A stretch of DNA of 64,000 nucleotides from Planococcus halocryophilus. GTDB lineage: Bacteria; Bacillota; Bacilli; Bacillales_A; Planococcaceae. Of the stretch, positions 10,515-20,535 are shown piece after piece. The DNA is taken from contig NZ_CP016537.2 of assembly GCF_001687585.2 (NCBI RefSeq), forward strand, positions 2,018,001 to 2,082,000. The letters are read 5' to 3'. The translations under genes and the position numbers were made by a program. The notes beneath the pieces are model-generated. The model saw nothing but the letters and a program-made list of their open reading frames with translations. It did not search any database and was not told where the DNA came from. The stretch's first letter is position 1; the number at the start of each line of letters is the position of its first letter.

Positions 10515-10718
10515 TCAAGCACCACCAGTCGGTCCGCTGAATACCGTGAATATCATGATGAAAAATCCAAGAATCAGCAAAATATATGCAACTAGCGCAA
10601 AAATAAATTTAAGAATGCCATTTTGCAATTTGTATCTACTTAAATAGATTAGACCCATTGAAAGTAGTAAAAAAAGAATTCCGGCAAATGATACCCACAT
10701 TTTGTCTAAAGCACTCAT
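10515..10718 (-). CDS. yphE: DUF2768 membrane protein YphE
   Basis: A 67-residue protein with two transmembrane helices (about residues 7-27 and 36-60) and little else. Start ATG 10718 (MSALDKMWVSF) follows AAGGCGGG; the longer open frame to 10805 runs through the gpsA terminator and is not coding. It is ten nt upstream of yphF and likely co-transcribed with it. Function unknown; the order gpsA-yphE-yphF is the same in B. subtilis. Confidence 0.85.
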   Translation of the reverse strand: MSALDKMWVSFAGILFLLLSMGLIYLSRYKLQNGILKFIFALVAYILLILGFFIMIFTVFSGPTGGA

Positions 10719-10760
10719 AATTGCCCGCCTTTCGTAGTGTTTCAGTCCATAGTATAGCAT

Positions 10761-10798
10761 AAAAAAAGAAGAGTCTGCCTTAAGCATCCTCTTCTTTT
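10761..10798 (-). terminator. Terminator after gpsA
   Basis: A 10-bp stem AAAAGAAGAG / CTCTTCTTTT with a 15-nt loop is followed by a U-run on the minus strand, directly after the gpsA stop. It separates gpsA from yphE. Confidence 0.75.
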
Positions 10799-10805
10799 GT
10801 GACAA

Positions 10806-11825
10806 TTATAGCAAGTCGACTAAATCTTCCATTTCGTTCTTTTTCGTGCGTCCCATCAATTTTCCAACTGCATCATCTGTCGACACATTATCAAAAAGCA
10901 CCGAATAAAGAGCAGCTGTAATTGGCATAGGCACATCATACGCTTCTGAAAGCTGATAAGCAGCTTTCGTCGTCCGGATTCCTTCGACAACCATGCCCAT
11001 TTCTTCAAGCACTTCGTCTAATGATTTTCCTTTGCCTAACATATTCCCTGCTCGCCAATTGCGTGAATGCACACTTGTGCACGTCACAATCAAATCACCT
11101 ACACCAGTTAAGCCCGAGAATGTTAGAGGAGTCGCTCCCATTTTGACACCGAGACGGGCGATTTCCGCTAGCCCACGTGTCATAATAGCTGCCTTTGCAT
11201 TGTCACCAAACTCTAGTCCGTCTGTAATTCCGACAGCTAATGCGATGATATTTTTTAAGGCTCCACCAATCTCAACACCTATTACATCAGTATTTGTGTA
11301 AACACGGAAATAATTATTCATAAACAGATCCTGAATTCGCACAGCTGCCTCTGTATTCTCACAAGCAGCTGTAACCGTTGTCGGATGCTCTTGAACTACT
11401 TCTTCCGCGTGGCTTGGTCCAGATAATACGACTACTTCCTCAATCCATTGTTCCGGAATTTCTTCACGAATCATTTCACTAATACGTTTTAACGAATCTG
11501 GTTCAATCCCTTTAGAAACATGCACAAACAAAATTTTACGGTTGAGATTTTTTTTAATATCTTGACAAACTTCGCGAATAGCTTTTGTCGGAACAGCCAA
11601 TACAAAAATATCACCGTGTTCAACCGCCTGCGGCAAATCACTTGTTGCCTTCAAACTTTCCGGAAGTTGTGTATTTTTTAAATAGCGTTTATTTGTATGC
11701 TGGTTGATTTCATCAGCTTGCTCTTGACGATGTGTCCAAAGCAATAAATCATGACCGTTTTGAGCCAATACATAGCTCAGCGCAGTACCCCAGCTTCCTG
11801 CTCCAAATACAGAAACTTTTTCCAT
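10806..11825 (-). CDS. gpsA: Glycerol-3-phosphate dehydrogenase [NAD(P)+]
   Basis: GpsA reduces dihydroxyacetone phosphate to sn-glycerol-3-phosphate, the backbone of membrane phospholipids. It has 339 residues, the Rossmann loop GAGSWGTALSYVLA at the N-terminus, the catalytic-lysine region GGALKNIIALAVG and TRGLAEIARLG. Start ATG is preceded by GGTGG. It is 20 nt downstream of der and ends in its own terminator. Confidence 0.96.
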   Translation of the reverse strand: MEKVSVFGAGSWGTALSYVLAQNGHDLLLWTHRQEQADEINQHTNKRYLKNTQLPESLKATSDLPQAVEHGDIFVLAVPTKAIREVCQDIKKNLNRKILFVHVSKGIEPDSLKRISEMIREEIPEQWIEEVVVLSGPSHAEEVVQEHPTTVTAACENTEAAVRIQDLFMNNYFRVYTNTDVIGVEIGGALKNIIALAVGITDGLEFGDNAKAAIMTRGLAEIARLGVKMGATPLTFSGLTGVGDLIVTCTSVHSRNWRAGNMLGKGKSLDEVLEEMGMVVEGIRTTKAAYQLSEAYDVPMPITAALYSVLFDNVSTDDAVGKLMGRTKKNEMEDLVDLL

Positions 11826-11845
11826 AAGCTAAAACCACCTTTACC

Positions 11846-13156
11846 TTAAGTACGAGCTCTCGTTATTAGACGAAGAGGAGTTCCTTCAAAATCGAAGCTT
11901 TCGCGAATTCGGTTTTGTAAGAAACGTTCATAACTAAAGTGCATCATTTCGGGATCGTTCACGAAGACAACAAATGTTGGTGGTTTGATAGCCACTTGTG
12001 TTGCATAATAAAGACGCAAACGACGACCTTTATCCGATGGTGCTGGGTTCATAGCAACTGCATCTTCAATAACTTCGTTTAAGATACTCGATTGAATACG
12101 TCTTGAATGGTTATCGTTCACTTTGTTAACAATTTCTAAAATATTATGCACGCGCTTGCCGCTGATTGCCGAAACAAACATAATTGGTGCATAATCTAAA
12201 AACAAGAAATGTTCGCGAATTTTACGTGTCATGACATTCATGGTTTTTTCGTCTTTTTCAACGGCATCCCACTTATTGACAATAATAATGACAGCTTTAC
12301 CCGCTTCATGTGCATATCCTGCAATTTTTTTATCTTGTTCTTGAATGCCTTCTTCTGCGTTCAAGACCACTAAAACAACGTCTGAGCGTTCAATAGCGCG
12401 CAAAGCTCGTAATACACTGTATTTTTCAGTTGTTTCATAAACTTTCCCTTTTTTACGCATACCCGCAGTATCGATAATAACGTACGGTTGCTCATTGTAC
12501 TCATATTGCGTATCAATAGCATCGCGCGTTGTTCCTGCCACTTCACTGACAATAACACGCTCTTCACCTAAAAATGAATTTACAAGAGAAGATTTACCAA
12601 CATTTGGACGGCCGATTAATGAGAATTTAATGACATTGTCAGGATATTCTTCATCGTCGTCTTTCGGGAAGTTTTTAGCAACTTCATCCAACAAATCCCC
12701 TAATCCTAAACCGTGAGACCCAGAAAGTGGGAAAGGTTCACCCATTCCTAATGTATAAAAATCATAGATCATGTGACGCATATCAGGATTATCAATTTTA
12801 TTGACAGCTAAAATAACTGGTTTTTTCGTCTTATATAAAATTCTTGCCACTTGTTCGTCTTGCGTAGTGACGCCATCGCGTCCATTTACAAGAAAAATAA
12901 TAACATCTGCTTCGTCCATAGCAATTTCTGCTTGTTGACGGATTTGTTCAAGAAACGGTTCGTCACGAAGATCGATCCCGCCTGTATCTATAATATTGAA
13001 TTCGTGTGTCAGCCAATCTGCCGAACTGTAAATACGGTCACGCGTCACTCCTGGAATATCTTCCACAATTGAAACCCGTTCTCCTACCACGCGATTGAAA
13101 ATCGTGGACTTACCAACGTTCGGCCGGCCAACTATTGCTACTACCGGTTTTGACAT
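11846..13156 (-). CDS. der: Ribosome-assembly GTPase Der (EngA)
   Basis: Der is an essential double GTPase that acts in maturation of the 50S subunit. Both G domains are complete: [11 protein letters not shown] near residue 9 and [11 protein letters not shown] near 182, each with DTGG or DTAG and an NKxD motif (NKID, NKWD). The C-terminal KH-like domain follows. At 436 residues it is full length. ATG is preceded by GGAAGG. Confidence 0.97.
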   Translation of the reverse strand: MSKPVVAIVGRPNVGKSTIFNRVVGERVSIVEDIPGVTRDRIYSSADWLTHEFNIIDTGGIDLRDEPFLEQIRQQAEIAMDEADVIIFLVNGRDGVTTQDEQVARILYKTKKPVILAVNKIDNPDMRHMIYDFYTLGMGEPFPLSGSHGLGLGDLLDEVAKNFPKDDDEEYPDNVIKFSLIGRPNVGKSSLVNSFLGEERVIVSEVAGTTRDAIDTQYEYNEQPYVIIDTAGMRKKGKVYETTEKYSVLRALRAIERSDVVLVVLNAEEGIQEQDKKIAGYAHEAGKAVIIIVNKWDAVEKDEKTMNVMTRKIREHFLFLDYAPIMFVSAISGKRVHNILEIVNKVNDNHSRRIQSSILNEVIEDAVAMNPAPSDKGRRLRLYYATQVAIKPPTFVVFVNDPEMMHFSYERFLQNRIRESFDFEGTPLRLITRART

Positions 13157-13249
13157 AATAAATTCATCCTTCCACTTCTGATATGCCTATTATACACGAA
13201 AAAGGTGATGTCATCTGTTAAATGTCCATCCCCTTTAAATGTGAAATAT

Positions 13250-14305
13250 TCAGTTTTTCGCATCACATGCATAAGAAGCTGGATTAAAGCCTCTGGCAGT
13301 TAAATATTGCGCCAATTCTCCAGTTATTATTGCAGGACATTTCTGTAGTTCCATTAAGTTTTTTGCGCCAAGCGCTGTCATCATCATAGCCAAATCTTCA
13401 TACAAAGAGTGAATCTCCGTAATCAGCTGCTTTTCGCCTTCTTGCATCGCGATTTTTAAAAATGAGCCTGCTAGACCTACCGCATCTGCTCCTAGCAAAA
13501 ACGCCTTTATCATGTCTCGAGCATCTTGTATTCCACCCGAAGCAAGAACAGTTTTATCAAAAACACTCTTTACTTCAACAATTGCAGGTGCCGTCGGAAT
13601 ACCCCAGTCTTCAAAATAAGACAACTTTTTTTGGCGACGCTTGTTTTCAATTGAAGCAAAATTTGTTCCACCAAAACCACTGACGTCTATTGCTGAAACG
13701 TCACAACAGCTTAATTTTTCTGCAGTTTCACGCGATATACCAAATCCAGTCTCTTTCACGATTACAGGGACATTCACTCCTTCCACAATGGCTTGAATAC
13801 GCTCAAGCGCACCACGAAAGTCACGGTCTCCTTCTGGCATCGTTAACTCTTGTACGACATTTAAGTGAATTTGCAGTGCATTGGCTCCAATCATTTCGAC
13901 TGCGTCCTTTGCCTGTTGTACAGTTGCTTCACTTCCAAGGTTACTGAAAAATATACCATCGGGATTTTCTTTCCGGACTACAGCGTATGATTGTCTCTCA
14001 GTAGCATTTTTAAGCGCAGCCATTTGAGATCCAACTGCCATAGCCATACCTGTCTCTCGTGCAACCCGAGCTAAAAGGCCATTTAACTTTTGAGTGTCTT
14101 GTCCGCCTCCACCAGTCATTGCATTAATAAAAACAGGTGATTCTAAATTCAAATCACCTGTTTTTGGTTTTATGCAAATATCGGATACCGCAGAATCGGG
14201 CAACGCTTGGTGAACAAAACGAATATCATCGAACATGTTCTTTTTGCTTTGTCCTGTAGATAAAGCAAACTGTATATGATCCATTTTGCGTTCAGCTCTC
14301 GACAT
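13250..14305 (-). CDS. fni: Type 2 isopentenyl-diphosphate delta-isomerase
   Basis: Fni is the FMN-dependent enzyme that interconverts IPP and DMAPP, supplying the isoprenoid pathway that HepS/HepT use. The 351 residues include FINAMTGGGG, AVGSQMAALK, LQIHLNVVQELTMPEGDRDF (substrate) and VIVKETGFG / VSGFGGTNF (FMN TIM-barrel). It begins 1 nt after ypfD, an operon-like arrangement also seen in B. subtilis. Confidence 0.95.
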   Translation of the reverse strand: MSRAERKMDHIQFALSTGQSKKNMFDDIRFVHQALPDSAVSDICIKPKTGDLNLESPVFINAMTGGGGQDTQKLNGLLARVARETGMAMAVGSQMAALKNATERQSYAVVRKENPDGIFFSNLGSEATVQQAKDAVEMIGANALQIHLNVVQELTMPEGDRDFRGALERIQAIVEGVNVPVIVKETGFGISRETAEKLSCCDVSAIDVSGFGGTNFASIENKRRQKKLSYFEDWGIPTAPAIVEVKSVFDKTVLASGGIQDARDMIKAFLLGADAVGLAGSFLKIAMQEGEKQLITEIHSLYEDLAMMMTALGAKNLMELQKCPAIITGELAQYLTARGFNPASYACDAKN

Positions 14306-14306
14306 C

Positions 14307-15452
14307 TTATTCCGACTTAAACCCTTTTAGTTTATCACCAATTACGTCACTGATTGAGAAACCAGATGACTCTTCGGGCATATCGTAATTCGAGAAATCT
14401 TGCTCGCCTTGTTTCTCCTGCAATTCTTTAATGCTTAAAGACAAGCGTTTATCAGCTTTATTGACTTCTAAAATTTTAACTTCTACTTTTTCGCCTTCTG
14501 TTAATACTTCATTTGGCGTTGCGATGTGTTTATGTGCAATCTGCGAAATATGAACCAATCCTTCTACTCCAGGTAAAACTTCCACAAATGCACCATAGCT
14601 AACTAAGCGCTTAACGGTCCCTGTATGAACAGATCCTTTTGGCGCTTTTTCGTCGATCGCATCCCATGGTCCAGGAAGTGTATCTTTAATCGATAACGAA
14701 ATTCGTTCAGAATCGCGATCAACAGATAAAACTTTCACAGTTACTTCTTGACCTTCTGTTACCACGTCAGAAACTTTTTCAACGTGTTCATGTGATAGCT
14801 GAGAAATATGGACAAGTCCATCTACTCCTCCAATATCAACAAAAGCACCAAATGAAGCAATACGTTGCACTTTACCTTTTAACTCATCACCGGCATGAAT
14901 TTTATCCATAACTTGTTCTTTTTGCGATTCTTTTTCCTTCTCAACAACTGCACGATGAGAAAGGATTAATCGATTATTTTCTTTTTCCATTTCGACGATT
15001 TTGAATGTCAGTTCTTTTCCTTTATAATCTTCAAAAGACTCGACAAAATAGTCTTCAACTAGCGAAGCTGGAACAAATCCGCGCACGCCTAAGTCGACAA
15101 CTAAACCGCCTTTAACAACATCTTTTACTTCGGCTTCGATAATTTCGCCTGATTCAAATTTCGTTTCCAAATCATCCCATGCTTGTTCTGCATCCACTTT
15201 ACGTTTAGATAAAACAAAATTTTCATCTTCTACTTTAGTAATGATTAACTCTAATTCATCTCCAACTTGAACTGAATCTGAGGCTTTTTCAATGTGTAAG
15301 CTAGATAACTCACTAATTGGTATGATGCCATCAAATGGCGCCCCTTCAATCGTTACCGTAACTGCTTTTTCTTCTATTTTTGCTACTACCCCTTTAACGC
15401 GATCTCCTGTTTGGAAGTCACGGTTTTCCATCTTATTCGTTTCCTCTGACAT
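14307..15452 (-). CDS. ypfD: S1-domain RNA-binding protein (ribosomal S1 homologue)
   Basis: A 381-residue protein with four S1/OB-fold repeats at roughly residues 14-83, 98-165, 185-254 and 272-341. The third and fourth carry the strong [19 protein letters not shown] and [19 protein letters not shown] cores. Low-GC Gram-positive S1 homologues are shorter than the six-repeat E. coli RpsA and their link to translation initiation is less certain. ATG follows GGAGGG. The acidic C-terminal tail ([10 protein letters not shown]...) looks unstructured. Confidence 0.93.
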   Translation of the reverse strand: MSEETNKMENRDFQTGDRVKGVVAKIEEKAVTVTIEGAPFDGIIPISELSSLHIEKASDSVQVGDELELIITKVEDENFVLSKRKVDAEQAWDDLETKFESGEIIEAEVKDVVKGGLVVDLGVRGFVPASLVEDYFVESFEDYKGKELTFKIVEMEKENNRLILSHRAVVEKEKESQKEQVMDKIHAGDELKGKVQRIASFGAFVDIGGVDGLVHISQLSHEHVEKVSDVVTEGQEVTVKVLSVDRDSERISLSIKDTLPGPWDAIDEKAPKGSVHTGTVKRLVSYGAFVEVLPGVEGLVHISQIAHKHIATPNEVLTEGEKVEVKILEVNKADKRLSLSIKELQEKQGEQDFSNYDMPEESSGFSISDVIGDKLKGFKSE

Positions 15453-15520
15453 AAGTAGCCCTCCTTCACAAACTATCCATCTTCTATTTTATTCGAATTC
15501 TCTAATAAAAACAAAAATTA

Positions 15521-16111
15521 TCACTTATTGACTGAATAGTCATCTAATATCTTTTGAATACTTGCCATAATGACTTCAGTCACTTCTTCTGCCGAGGCTT
15601 TTCGCTCACGAAAAGGTGCCATGAGGATTGGTTCACCATAAACAACTTGTACTTTCCGGAATGCTTTATAAGGTCCAATAATCGCACATGGCATTACATC
15701 CGCATTGCCTCTTAATGCAAAAAAGCCTGCTCCACTAAGACCTTTTTTTAATACACCATCCGTTGAACGTGTTCCTTCTGGAAACAGCCCAACCACATCA
15801 CCGTTTTTCAATATTTTTAATGCAGTTCGAAGAGCTTCACGATCACTCATGCCACGCTTTACAGGAAAAGCATTTACTTTTGGCAAAATCGATCCGAGAA
15901 TTGGTGCATTGAATAGTTCTTCTTTTGCCATAAAATGCACTGTTCGAGGAGCAGTCATTCCGACAACGGGTGGATCTAAAGCATTGATATGATTCGAACA
16001 TAGAAGAATACCACCATCTTTTGGAAAATTCTCTTTGCCAATTACTTCAAACCGGTAAAGAGGACTTAATACTGTTTTTACAAGTCCTTTACCAAATGCG
16101 TATAAATTCAC
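15521..16111 (-). CDS. plsC: 1-acyl-sn-glycerol-3-phosphate acyltransferase
   Basis: PlsC acylates lysophosphatidic acid to phosphatidic acid at the membrane. The catalytic NHxxxxD box is NHINALDPP (about residues 41-49), and the substrate-binding FPEGTRS motif is near 114-120. The 196 residues match the family. A GTG start lies 1 nt after the cmk stop, so the two are translationally linked. Its product uses the glycerol-3-phosphate made by GpsA. Confidence 0.94.
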   Translation of the reverse strand: MNLYAFGKGLVKTVLSPLYRFEVIGKENFPKDGGILLCSNHINALDPPVVGMTAPRTVHFMAKEELFNAPILGSILPKVNAFPVKRGMSDREALRTALKILKNGDVVGLFPEGTRSTDGVLKKGLSGAGFFALRGNADVMPCAIIGPYKAFRKVQVVYGEPILMAPFRERKASAEEVTEVIMASIQKILDDYSVNK

Positions 16112-16112
16112 T

Positions 16113-16784
16113 TTAAATCAACCTCTCTTCAGCCAATTTCAATATTTCTTGTGCAGCTTGTTCAATAGTCAAAGACGTCGTGTCCAAATAGATAGCATCA
16201 TCTGCCTGCCGCAATGGTGCCACTTCACGTTCACTGTCCATTTTATCTCGCTTGGCAATTTCGGCTTGAAGTTCTTCAAGCGATGTCAAAATATCTCTTT
16301 TTTGATTTTCCACAAATCGTCTTCTCGCTCGTTCTTCCACTGATGCAGACATAAAAACTTTTAATGCAGCATCCGGAAGGACGTGCGTTCCAATATCTCG
16401 TCCGTCCATGACAACTCCACGGCCTTCAGCCAATTGTTGCTGCAGTTCGACCATACGCATACGCACCAATTCATGCGCTGCCATTTCTGACACCGCTTTC
16501 GTTACATTTTGTGAACGAATTGCTTCAGTTACATTATTTTTATCGAGAAAGACTAATTGGCCACCTTCAGACGGTTGCAAGTCAATTTCAGTTTCCGCCA
16601 ATAATTTTCCAGCTTCTTCATTGCTGGCCATATTAATGCCTTCTGCCAAAGCTTTCATAGTAATAGCACGGTACATAGCACCGGTATCGATGTAAACATA
16701 GCCCAATTTTTCTGCTACAATTTTTGCGATCGTGCTTTTTCCAGCTGCGGCCGGGCCATCGATTGCTATTTGTATCGGTTTCAT
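16113..16784 (-). CDS. cmk: Cytidylate kinase
   Basis: Cmk phosphorylates CMP and dCMP. The P-loop GPAAAGKST is near residues 8-16, and VYIDTGAMYRA, MDGRDIGTHV and RRRFVENQ complete the CMP-binding and lid elements over 223 residues. Start ATG 16784 lies 9 nt after GAGGTG. In B. subtilis ypeB and sleB lie between cmk and prsW; here only 85 nt and the prsW terminator separate them. Confidence 0.96.
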   Translation of the reverse strand: MKPIQIAIDGPAAAGKSTIAKIVAEKLGYVYIDTGAMYRAITMKALAEGINMASNEEAGKLLAETEIDLQPSEGGQLVFLDKNNVTEAIRSQNVTKAVSEMAAHELVRMRMVELQQQLAEGRGVVMDGRDIGTHVLPDAALKVFMSASVEERARRRFVENQKRDILTSLEELQAEIAKRDKMDSEREVAPLRQADDAIYLDTTSLTIEQAAQEILKLAEERLI

Positions 16785-16825
16785 CAAAATAGTCACCTCA
16801 TCCTAAGTATTCATCATATTTTAAC

Positions 16826-16859
16826 ATAAAAAAAAAGTCTTCATGTGTAAGACTTTTTT
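16826..16859 (-). terminator. Terminator after prsW
   Basis: AAAAAAGTCTT / AAGACTTTTTT form a perfect 11-bp stem with a 7-nt loop, placed between the prsW stop and the cmk start. Confidence 0.8.
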
Positions 16860-16869
16860 AGTATTTACT

Positions 16870-17559
16870 TTAATCTTCTGACTGCCCCGACGAATTTTGA
16901 TCGCTATAGTGCGACAACGAAAGTTGATGAGCTTGCTTTGCTTTTCGAAGGCCAAACCACCATAAGAAAAGCATGAACGGAATTGCTCCGTACACAATAT
17001 TATCGTACATATACAAACTCGTATTATACGCAAGATGAAGAATTACTGTGCTAACAATCGCCCAACCAATCCATCGTCTCCGCGTGTCGCTTTTGCTAAA
17101 TTTGGCTTTCCCAAAATAATAACCCATGACTACCCCGAATAACGCATGACTCGATACCGGCAAAAAAGCCCGTATAAATGCAGTTTGCAATCCGAATTCC
17201 AATAAGTATAATATATTCTCAATTGTTGCAAACCCGAGAGAAACGCTAGCGCCGTACAAAATCCCGTCATATGGATCTTCGAAATCAACGTGGCGATAAA
17301 CAGCTATTAATAATACTAACCATTTGAAAAATTCTTCAATAATACTGGAAAATACAACATTTTGTATAAAGCTATTCGCAAAAACACCTTCAGCATCAAA
17401 CACATATTGAACAAAGAGAATTGGAAATGTTAAAACTGCCCCATATACAAAGCTTTGAAACAGCAGCTTCGATGGTTCACCAGAAAATTGATCACGCAAA
17501 TAAAAATAACTAAAAAGCGCTAGACCTGGGGCTATTGCTACCGTTAGTAAAATAATCAT
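16870..17559 (-). CDS. prsW: Intramembrane protease PrsW family
   Basis: PrsW is a polytopic membrane metalloprotease; in B. subtilis it makes the site-1 cut in anti-sigma factor RsiW in response to envelope stress. The 229 residues show about seven hydrophobic segments, the catalytic motif IEEFFKW in the middle and HALFGVVMGYYFGKAKF after it. The tail is hydrophilic and Ser/Gln-rich. I see no sigW-rsiW here; the ECF pair in this window is sigX-rsiX. Confidence 0.88.
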   Translation of the reverse strand: MIILLTVAIAPGLALFSYFYLRDQFSGEPSKLLFQSFVYGAVLTFPILFVQYVFDAEGVFANSFIQNVVFSSIIEEFFKWLVLLIAVYRHVDFEDPYDGILYGASVSLGFATIENILYLLEFGLQTAFIRAFLPVSSHALFGVVMGYYFGKAKFSKSDTRRRWIGWAIVSTVILHLAYNTSLYMYDNIVYGAIPFMLFLWWFGLRKAKQAHQLSLSHYSDQNSSGQSED

Positions 17560-17643
17560 ACGCGTACCCCTTTAATTGGATTACACTGTTTACTCATACA
17601 CATGTATGTATTTTTCAATTCGCACTTAACACTTATTCCAATT

Positions 17644-18612
17644 TTATCTTTCAAAAGCATTTGCTTGAATTACGTTTTGAGCGGATAACAATACAGCAAG
17701 CTTTATACGTGCTTTTTTGCTGTCGTAATCACTACCAAGAATCACGCCACGAGTCAATAAATCATGAGCACTGCCTGGATAACTATATGCCGGATACGCA
17801 TTTCCTTCTTCAGCACTAGTTGTTAACACCACTGGAATGCCCTGCTTTATCGCATGATCAATTGCGTCTACCATATGTGGAGATACTTGCCCTCTACCCG
17901 CAGCTTCTAAAACAATTCCTTTTGAAGGTCCTGTTACTAATTGATCAATTAAAAACCCATCTTGTCCCGAATGACATTTAATAATATCAACACGCGGCAA
18001 TTGGTCTTTCACTATATGTACTTCATGCATCACCGGTTTCTGATAAATACGCACCGTATCGTTATCAATAATACCAAGATAACCATGCCCAAACGAATCA
18101 AAACCTTGCAAATTACTTGAATGAACTTTTTTAACGTATTTAGCGCTATATATACGTTCATTGAATACGACAACAGCTCCAATTCCTCGCAGATTTGGGT
18201 CTACCGCTACATATATGGAGTTCTGTAGGTTCGAGTAAACATCTGTACCAACTTCTTCTGGAGATCGCTGAGACCCTGTAATAACCACTGAACGATCATC
18301 ATCAATTGTTAAATCCAAAAAGTACGCTGTTTCTTCTAACGTATCTGTTCCGTGCGTGACAACGACTCCTTCAACTTCTGGGTCTTGTAATTCTGTAAGA
18401 ATAGCTTGTCTAATTTCCATCATTTGTTCAAAACCAATATGCATACTCGGCAACTGGAAGACATCGACTACTTTTACTTCGATTTCTTCTGGAAGCTGAC
18501 AAAGCTCAGCTAATTCTTCTCCTGAAATCGCTCCCGACTTTAACAGCCCATTTGAAATTTCTCGACTGGCAATTGTTCCACCTGTCGTGATTAGTGATAC
18601 TTTTTTCTTCAT
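17644..18612 (-). CDS. ansA: L-asparaginase
   Basis: AnsA hydrolyses asparagine to aspartate and ammonia. Both catalytic threonine motifs are present: TTGGTIAS close to the N-terminus and VVTHGTDTLEETAYFLDLT near residue 85. No signal peptide is seen, so it is a cytoplasmic type I enzyme. Start ATG 18612 is 7 nt after GGGGAG. The 322 residues fit the family. It stands alone between prsW and ypdA. Confidence 0.93.
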   Translation of the reverse strand: MKKKVSLITTGGTIASREISNGLLKSGAISGEELAELCQLPEEIEVKVVDVFQLPSMHIGFEQMMEIRQAILTELQDPEVEGVVVTHGTDTLEETAYFLDLTIDDDRSVVITGSQRSPEEVGTDVYSNLQNSIYVAVDPNLRGIGAVVVFNERIYSAKYVKKVHSSNLQGFDSFGHGYLGIIDNDTVRIYQKPVMHEVHIVKDQLPRVDIIKCHSGQDGFLIDQLVTGPSKGIVLEAAGRGQVSPHMVDAIDHAIKQGIPVVLTTSAEEGNAYPAYSYPGSAHDLLTRGVILGSDYDSKKARIKLAVLLSAQNVIQANAFER

Positions 18613-18662
18613 AACCAAACTCCCCTTCTAGATTAAAAGATAGTACATTTATGTAAGACCAT

Positions 18663-18699
18663 AAAAAGAAGGCACAATTATGCTGTGCCTTCTTTTTTT
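18663..18699 (-). terminator. Terminator overlapping the ypdA stop codon
   Basis: AAAAAGAAGGCACA / TGTGCCTTCTTTTT form a 14-bp stem that includes the last codons and the stop of ypdA. Both strands have U-runs, so it could work in either direction. Confidence 0.75.
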
Positions 18700-19646
18700 G
18701 CAATAGCTTCCGCAATTTGCTGTCCATGAAAGCGCCCATTTTCAATAAAAATTTCGTTAGCATTATTTCCTGCTGCTATAACACCAGCAATGTATAAATT
18801 ATCTACATTGGTTTCCATTGTTTGCTCATCAAAAGTTGGTCTACCCGATGCCTGATCAATAGTAATACCCATAGACGTTAAAAACTTATAATCTGGGTGA
18901 TAACCAATCATCGCAAAAACAAACTGATTGGGAATCGTTTCTTTTTGATCATTGACTGTTAACTCAACATTGTCATCTGTAATTCGATCGACCATTGAAT
19001 CGAATAACATTGTAATTTCGCCGTTTCTCACTAAACCATCAAATTCCGGTAAAATCCATGGTTTAATGCTTTTAGAATAGCTCGTACCATGATAAGACAC
19101 TGTCACTCTGCTTCCAGCTTTGTGTAAGGCTAGTGCAGCATCTACAGCCGAATTTTTGCCACCGATCACTAAGACATCCTGATCAAAATAAGGGTGTCCT
19201 TCCTTAAAATAATGCATCACTTTCGGTAAATTTGCACCTTCTACTTCAAGTTTATTCGGTTGATCATAATACCCTGTCGCAGCGATAACATATTTTGCTT
19301 GATATTGCCCTTTTGACGTTGTGATTTTAAAAAGGTCGTCCTTTTCAACCTGTTCAACCGTTTCGAAAGGTCGCACTTGAATGCCACTTCTTTTAACAAC
19401 TTCTCGGTAATACACTAGAGCTTGGTTTCTTTTTGGCTTACGACCTTCAATAATAAAAGGCACGTCACCTATCGATAGTTTTTCACTTGTACTGAAAAAA
19501 ATTTGATGTGTTGGGTAATTGAAAATAGCATTGACGATATTGCCTTTCTCAATTACGGTCGTTTGCAATCCCTTTTTCTCCAATTCAATCGCAGCCGACA
19601 AACCGCAAGGACCGCCTCCGATAATAAGAGCATCTACATATTCCAT
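18678..19646 (-). CDS. ypdA: YpdA-type bacillithiol disulfide reductase (putative)
   Basis: YpdA is a flavoprotein of the thioredoxin-reductase superfamily, reported to reduce bacillithiol disulfide with NADPH. FAD-binding GGGPCGLSAAIELEKKG is at residues 10-26 with YpdA's typical Cys in the loop, and a second dinucleotide motif GGKNSAVDAALAL is in the middle. The FNYPTHQIFFSTSEKL region is characteristic of YpdA. The last codons form part of the terminator. Position next to ansA matches B. subtilis. Confidence 0.9.
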   Translation of the reverse strand: MEYVDALIIGGGPCGLSAAIELEKKGLQTTVIEKGNIVNAIFNYPTHQIFFSTSEKLSIGDVPFIIEGRKPKRNQALVYYREVVKRSGIQVRPFETVEQVEKDDLFKITTSKGQYQAKYVIAATGYYDQPNKLEVEGANLPKVMHYFKEGHPYFDQDVLVIGGKNSAVDAALALHKAGSRVTVSYHGTSYSKSIKPWILPEFDGLVRNGEITMLFDSMVDRITDDNVELTVNDQKETIPNQFVFAMIGYHPDYKFLTSMGITIDQASGRPTFDEQTMETNVDNLYIAGVIAAGNNANEIFIENGRFHGQQIAEAIAKKEGTA

Positions 19647-19711
19647 TTAAAACATCTCCTGTATTTAATCCTTTTATAAGCATAAAGGACTTCCACTTTA
19701 TTTGCCAAATT

Positions 19712-20473
19712 TTATTCTCCTATTTCTGTTTCTGGAACAATGGTTAGCAAATGATATTCTGCCGGTGCGCCAAGCCGTAAATGTAATGTTGTGGTACCAA
19801 ATCCATTCGTAATCAGTTCAACTCGACCGTTTTTATATTTTATCGAACCTTTTTTGAACATTCCAAACGGACCAAAACGAATTTGACCACCATGTGTGTG
19901 GCCAGCAAGCAGCAAATCGGCTGCATACGGTCCTTTGATCTTCCAAAAATCAAATGGCGTATGAGTTACAAACACTACCGTATCTTGTTCGTTCACTTCG
20001 CTGAATGCATTTTTCAATCCATCAGGTTTATAGGCGAAATGGTCAATCCCTACCAACTTCAGTTGAGGATTTCCAAATAACGAAACGGATTTATCATCTA
20101 ACACAATCACGCCATATTGGTTAAAAATCTTTCGGAGTGCGTCCTCATTTACTTCTCGGTCATTATTTCCCCAGACAAAGTAAACAGGTGCATGAGATCG
20201 TAAGTTTTCAATATTTTCGGCTACTCGTTCCAGTGGCACGCCTTTTTCAACTAGATCTCCACCAATGACGATGATATCTACAGGAAAATTGATTAAGTCT
20301 GCTTTTATGTTTCTCCGGTGAATGTCAGCAATAAAAAGCAGATTGAATGGCTTAAATGCTTTTGCCGAAGGCAGTTTGATCGTTTTTTTGATAAGGTTTT
20401 CTGAAAAGGCATTACGTGTCATATACAAGAGCATTGTTATTGCTATAAATCCAATTCGCATTAAATAGTTCAT
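19712..20473 (-). CDS. Membrane-anchored metallophosphoesterase (YpbG-like)
   Basis: A calcineurin-like phosphoesterase of 253 residues with an N-terminal hydrophobic anchor (about 5-22). Metal-ligand motifs appear in order: ADIH, GGDLVEKG, GNND, VTHTPFD and GHTHGGQIRFG. Family members act on varied phosphoesters, and the substrate cannot be told from sequence. Position upstream of recS matches B. subtilis ypbG. ATG is preceded by AGGAAA. Confidence 0.85.
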   Translation of the reverse strand: MNYLMRIGFIAITMLLYMTRNAFSENLIKKTIKLPSAKAFKPFNLLFIADIHRRNIKADLINFPVDIIVIGGDLVEKGVPLERVAENIENLRSHAPVYFVWGNNDREVNEDALRKIFNQYGVIVLDDKSVSLFGNPQLKLVGIDHFAYKPDGLKNAFSEVNEQDTVVFVTHTPFDFWKIKGPYAADLLLAGHTHGGQIRFGPFGMFKKGSIKYKNGRVELITNGFGTTTLHLRLGAPAEYHLLTIVPETEIGE

Positions 20474-20498
20474 GTGGCGTTTCCTTTCATAAAAGAAG

Positions 20499-20528
20499 AA
20501 AAAACATAAGCCAGGCTTATGTTTTTTT
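20499..20528 (-). terminator. Terminator after the CBS-ACT gene
   Basis: AAAAAACATAAGCC and GGCTTATGTTTTTT form a perfect 14-bp stem around a single unpaired base, so the real loop must open a few pairs. It lies just downstream of the CBS gene stop. Confidence 0.75.
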
Positions 20529-20535
20529 CATTCTA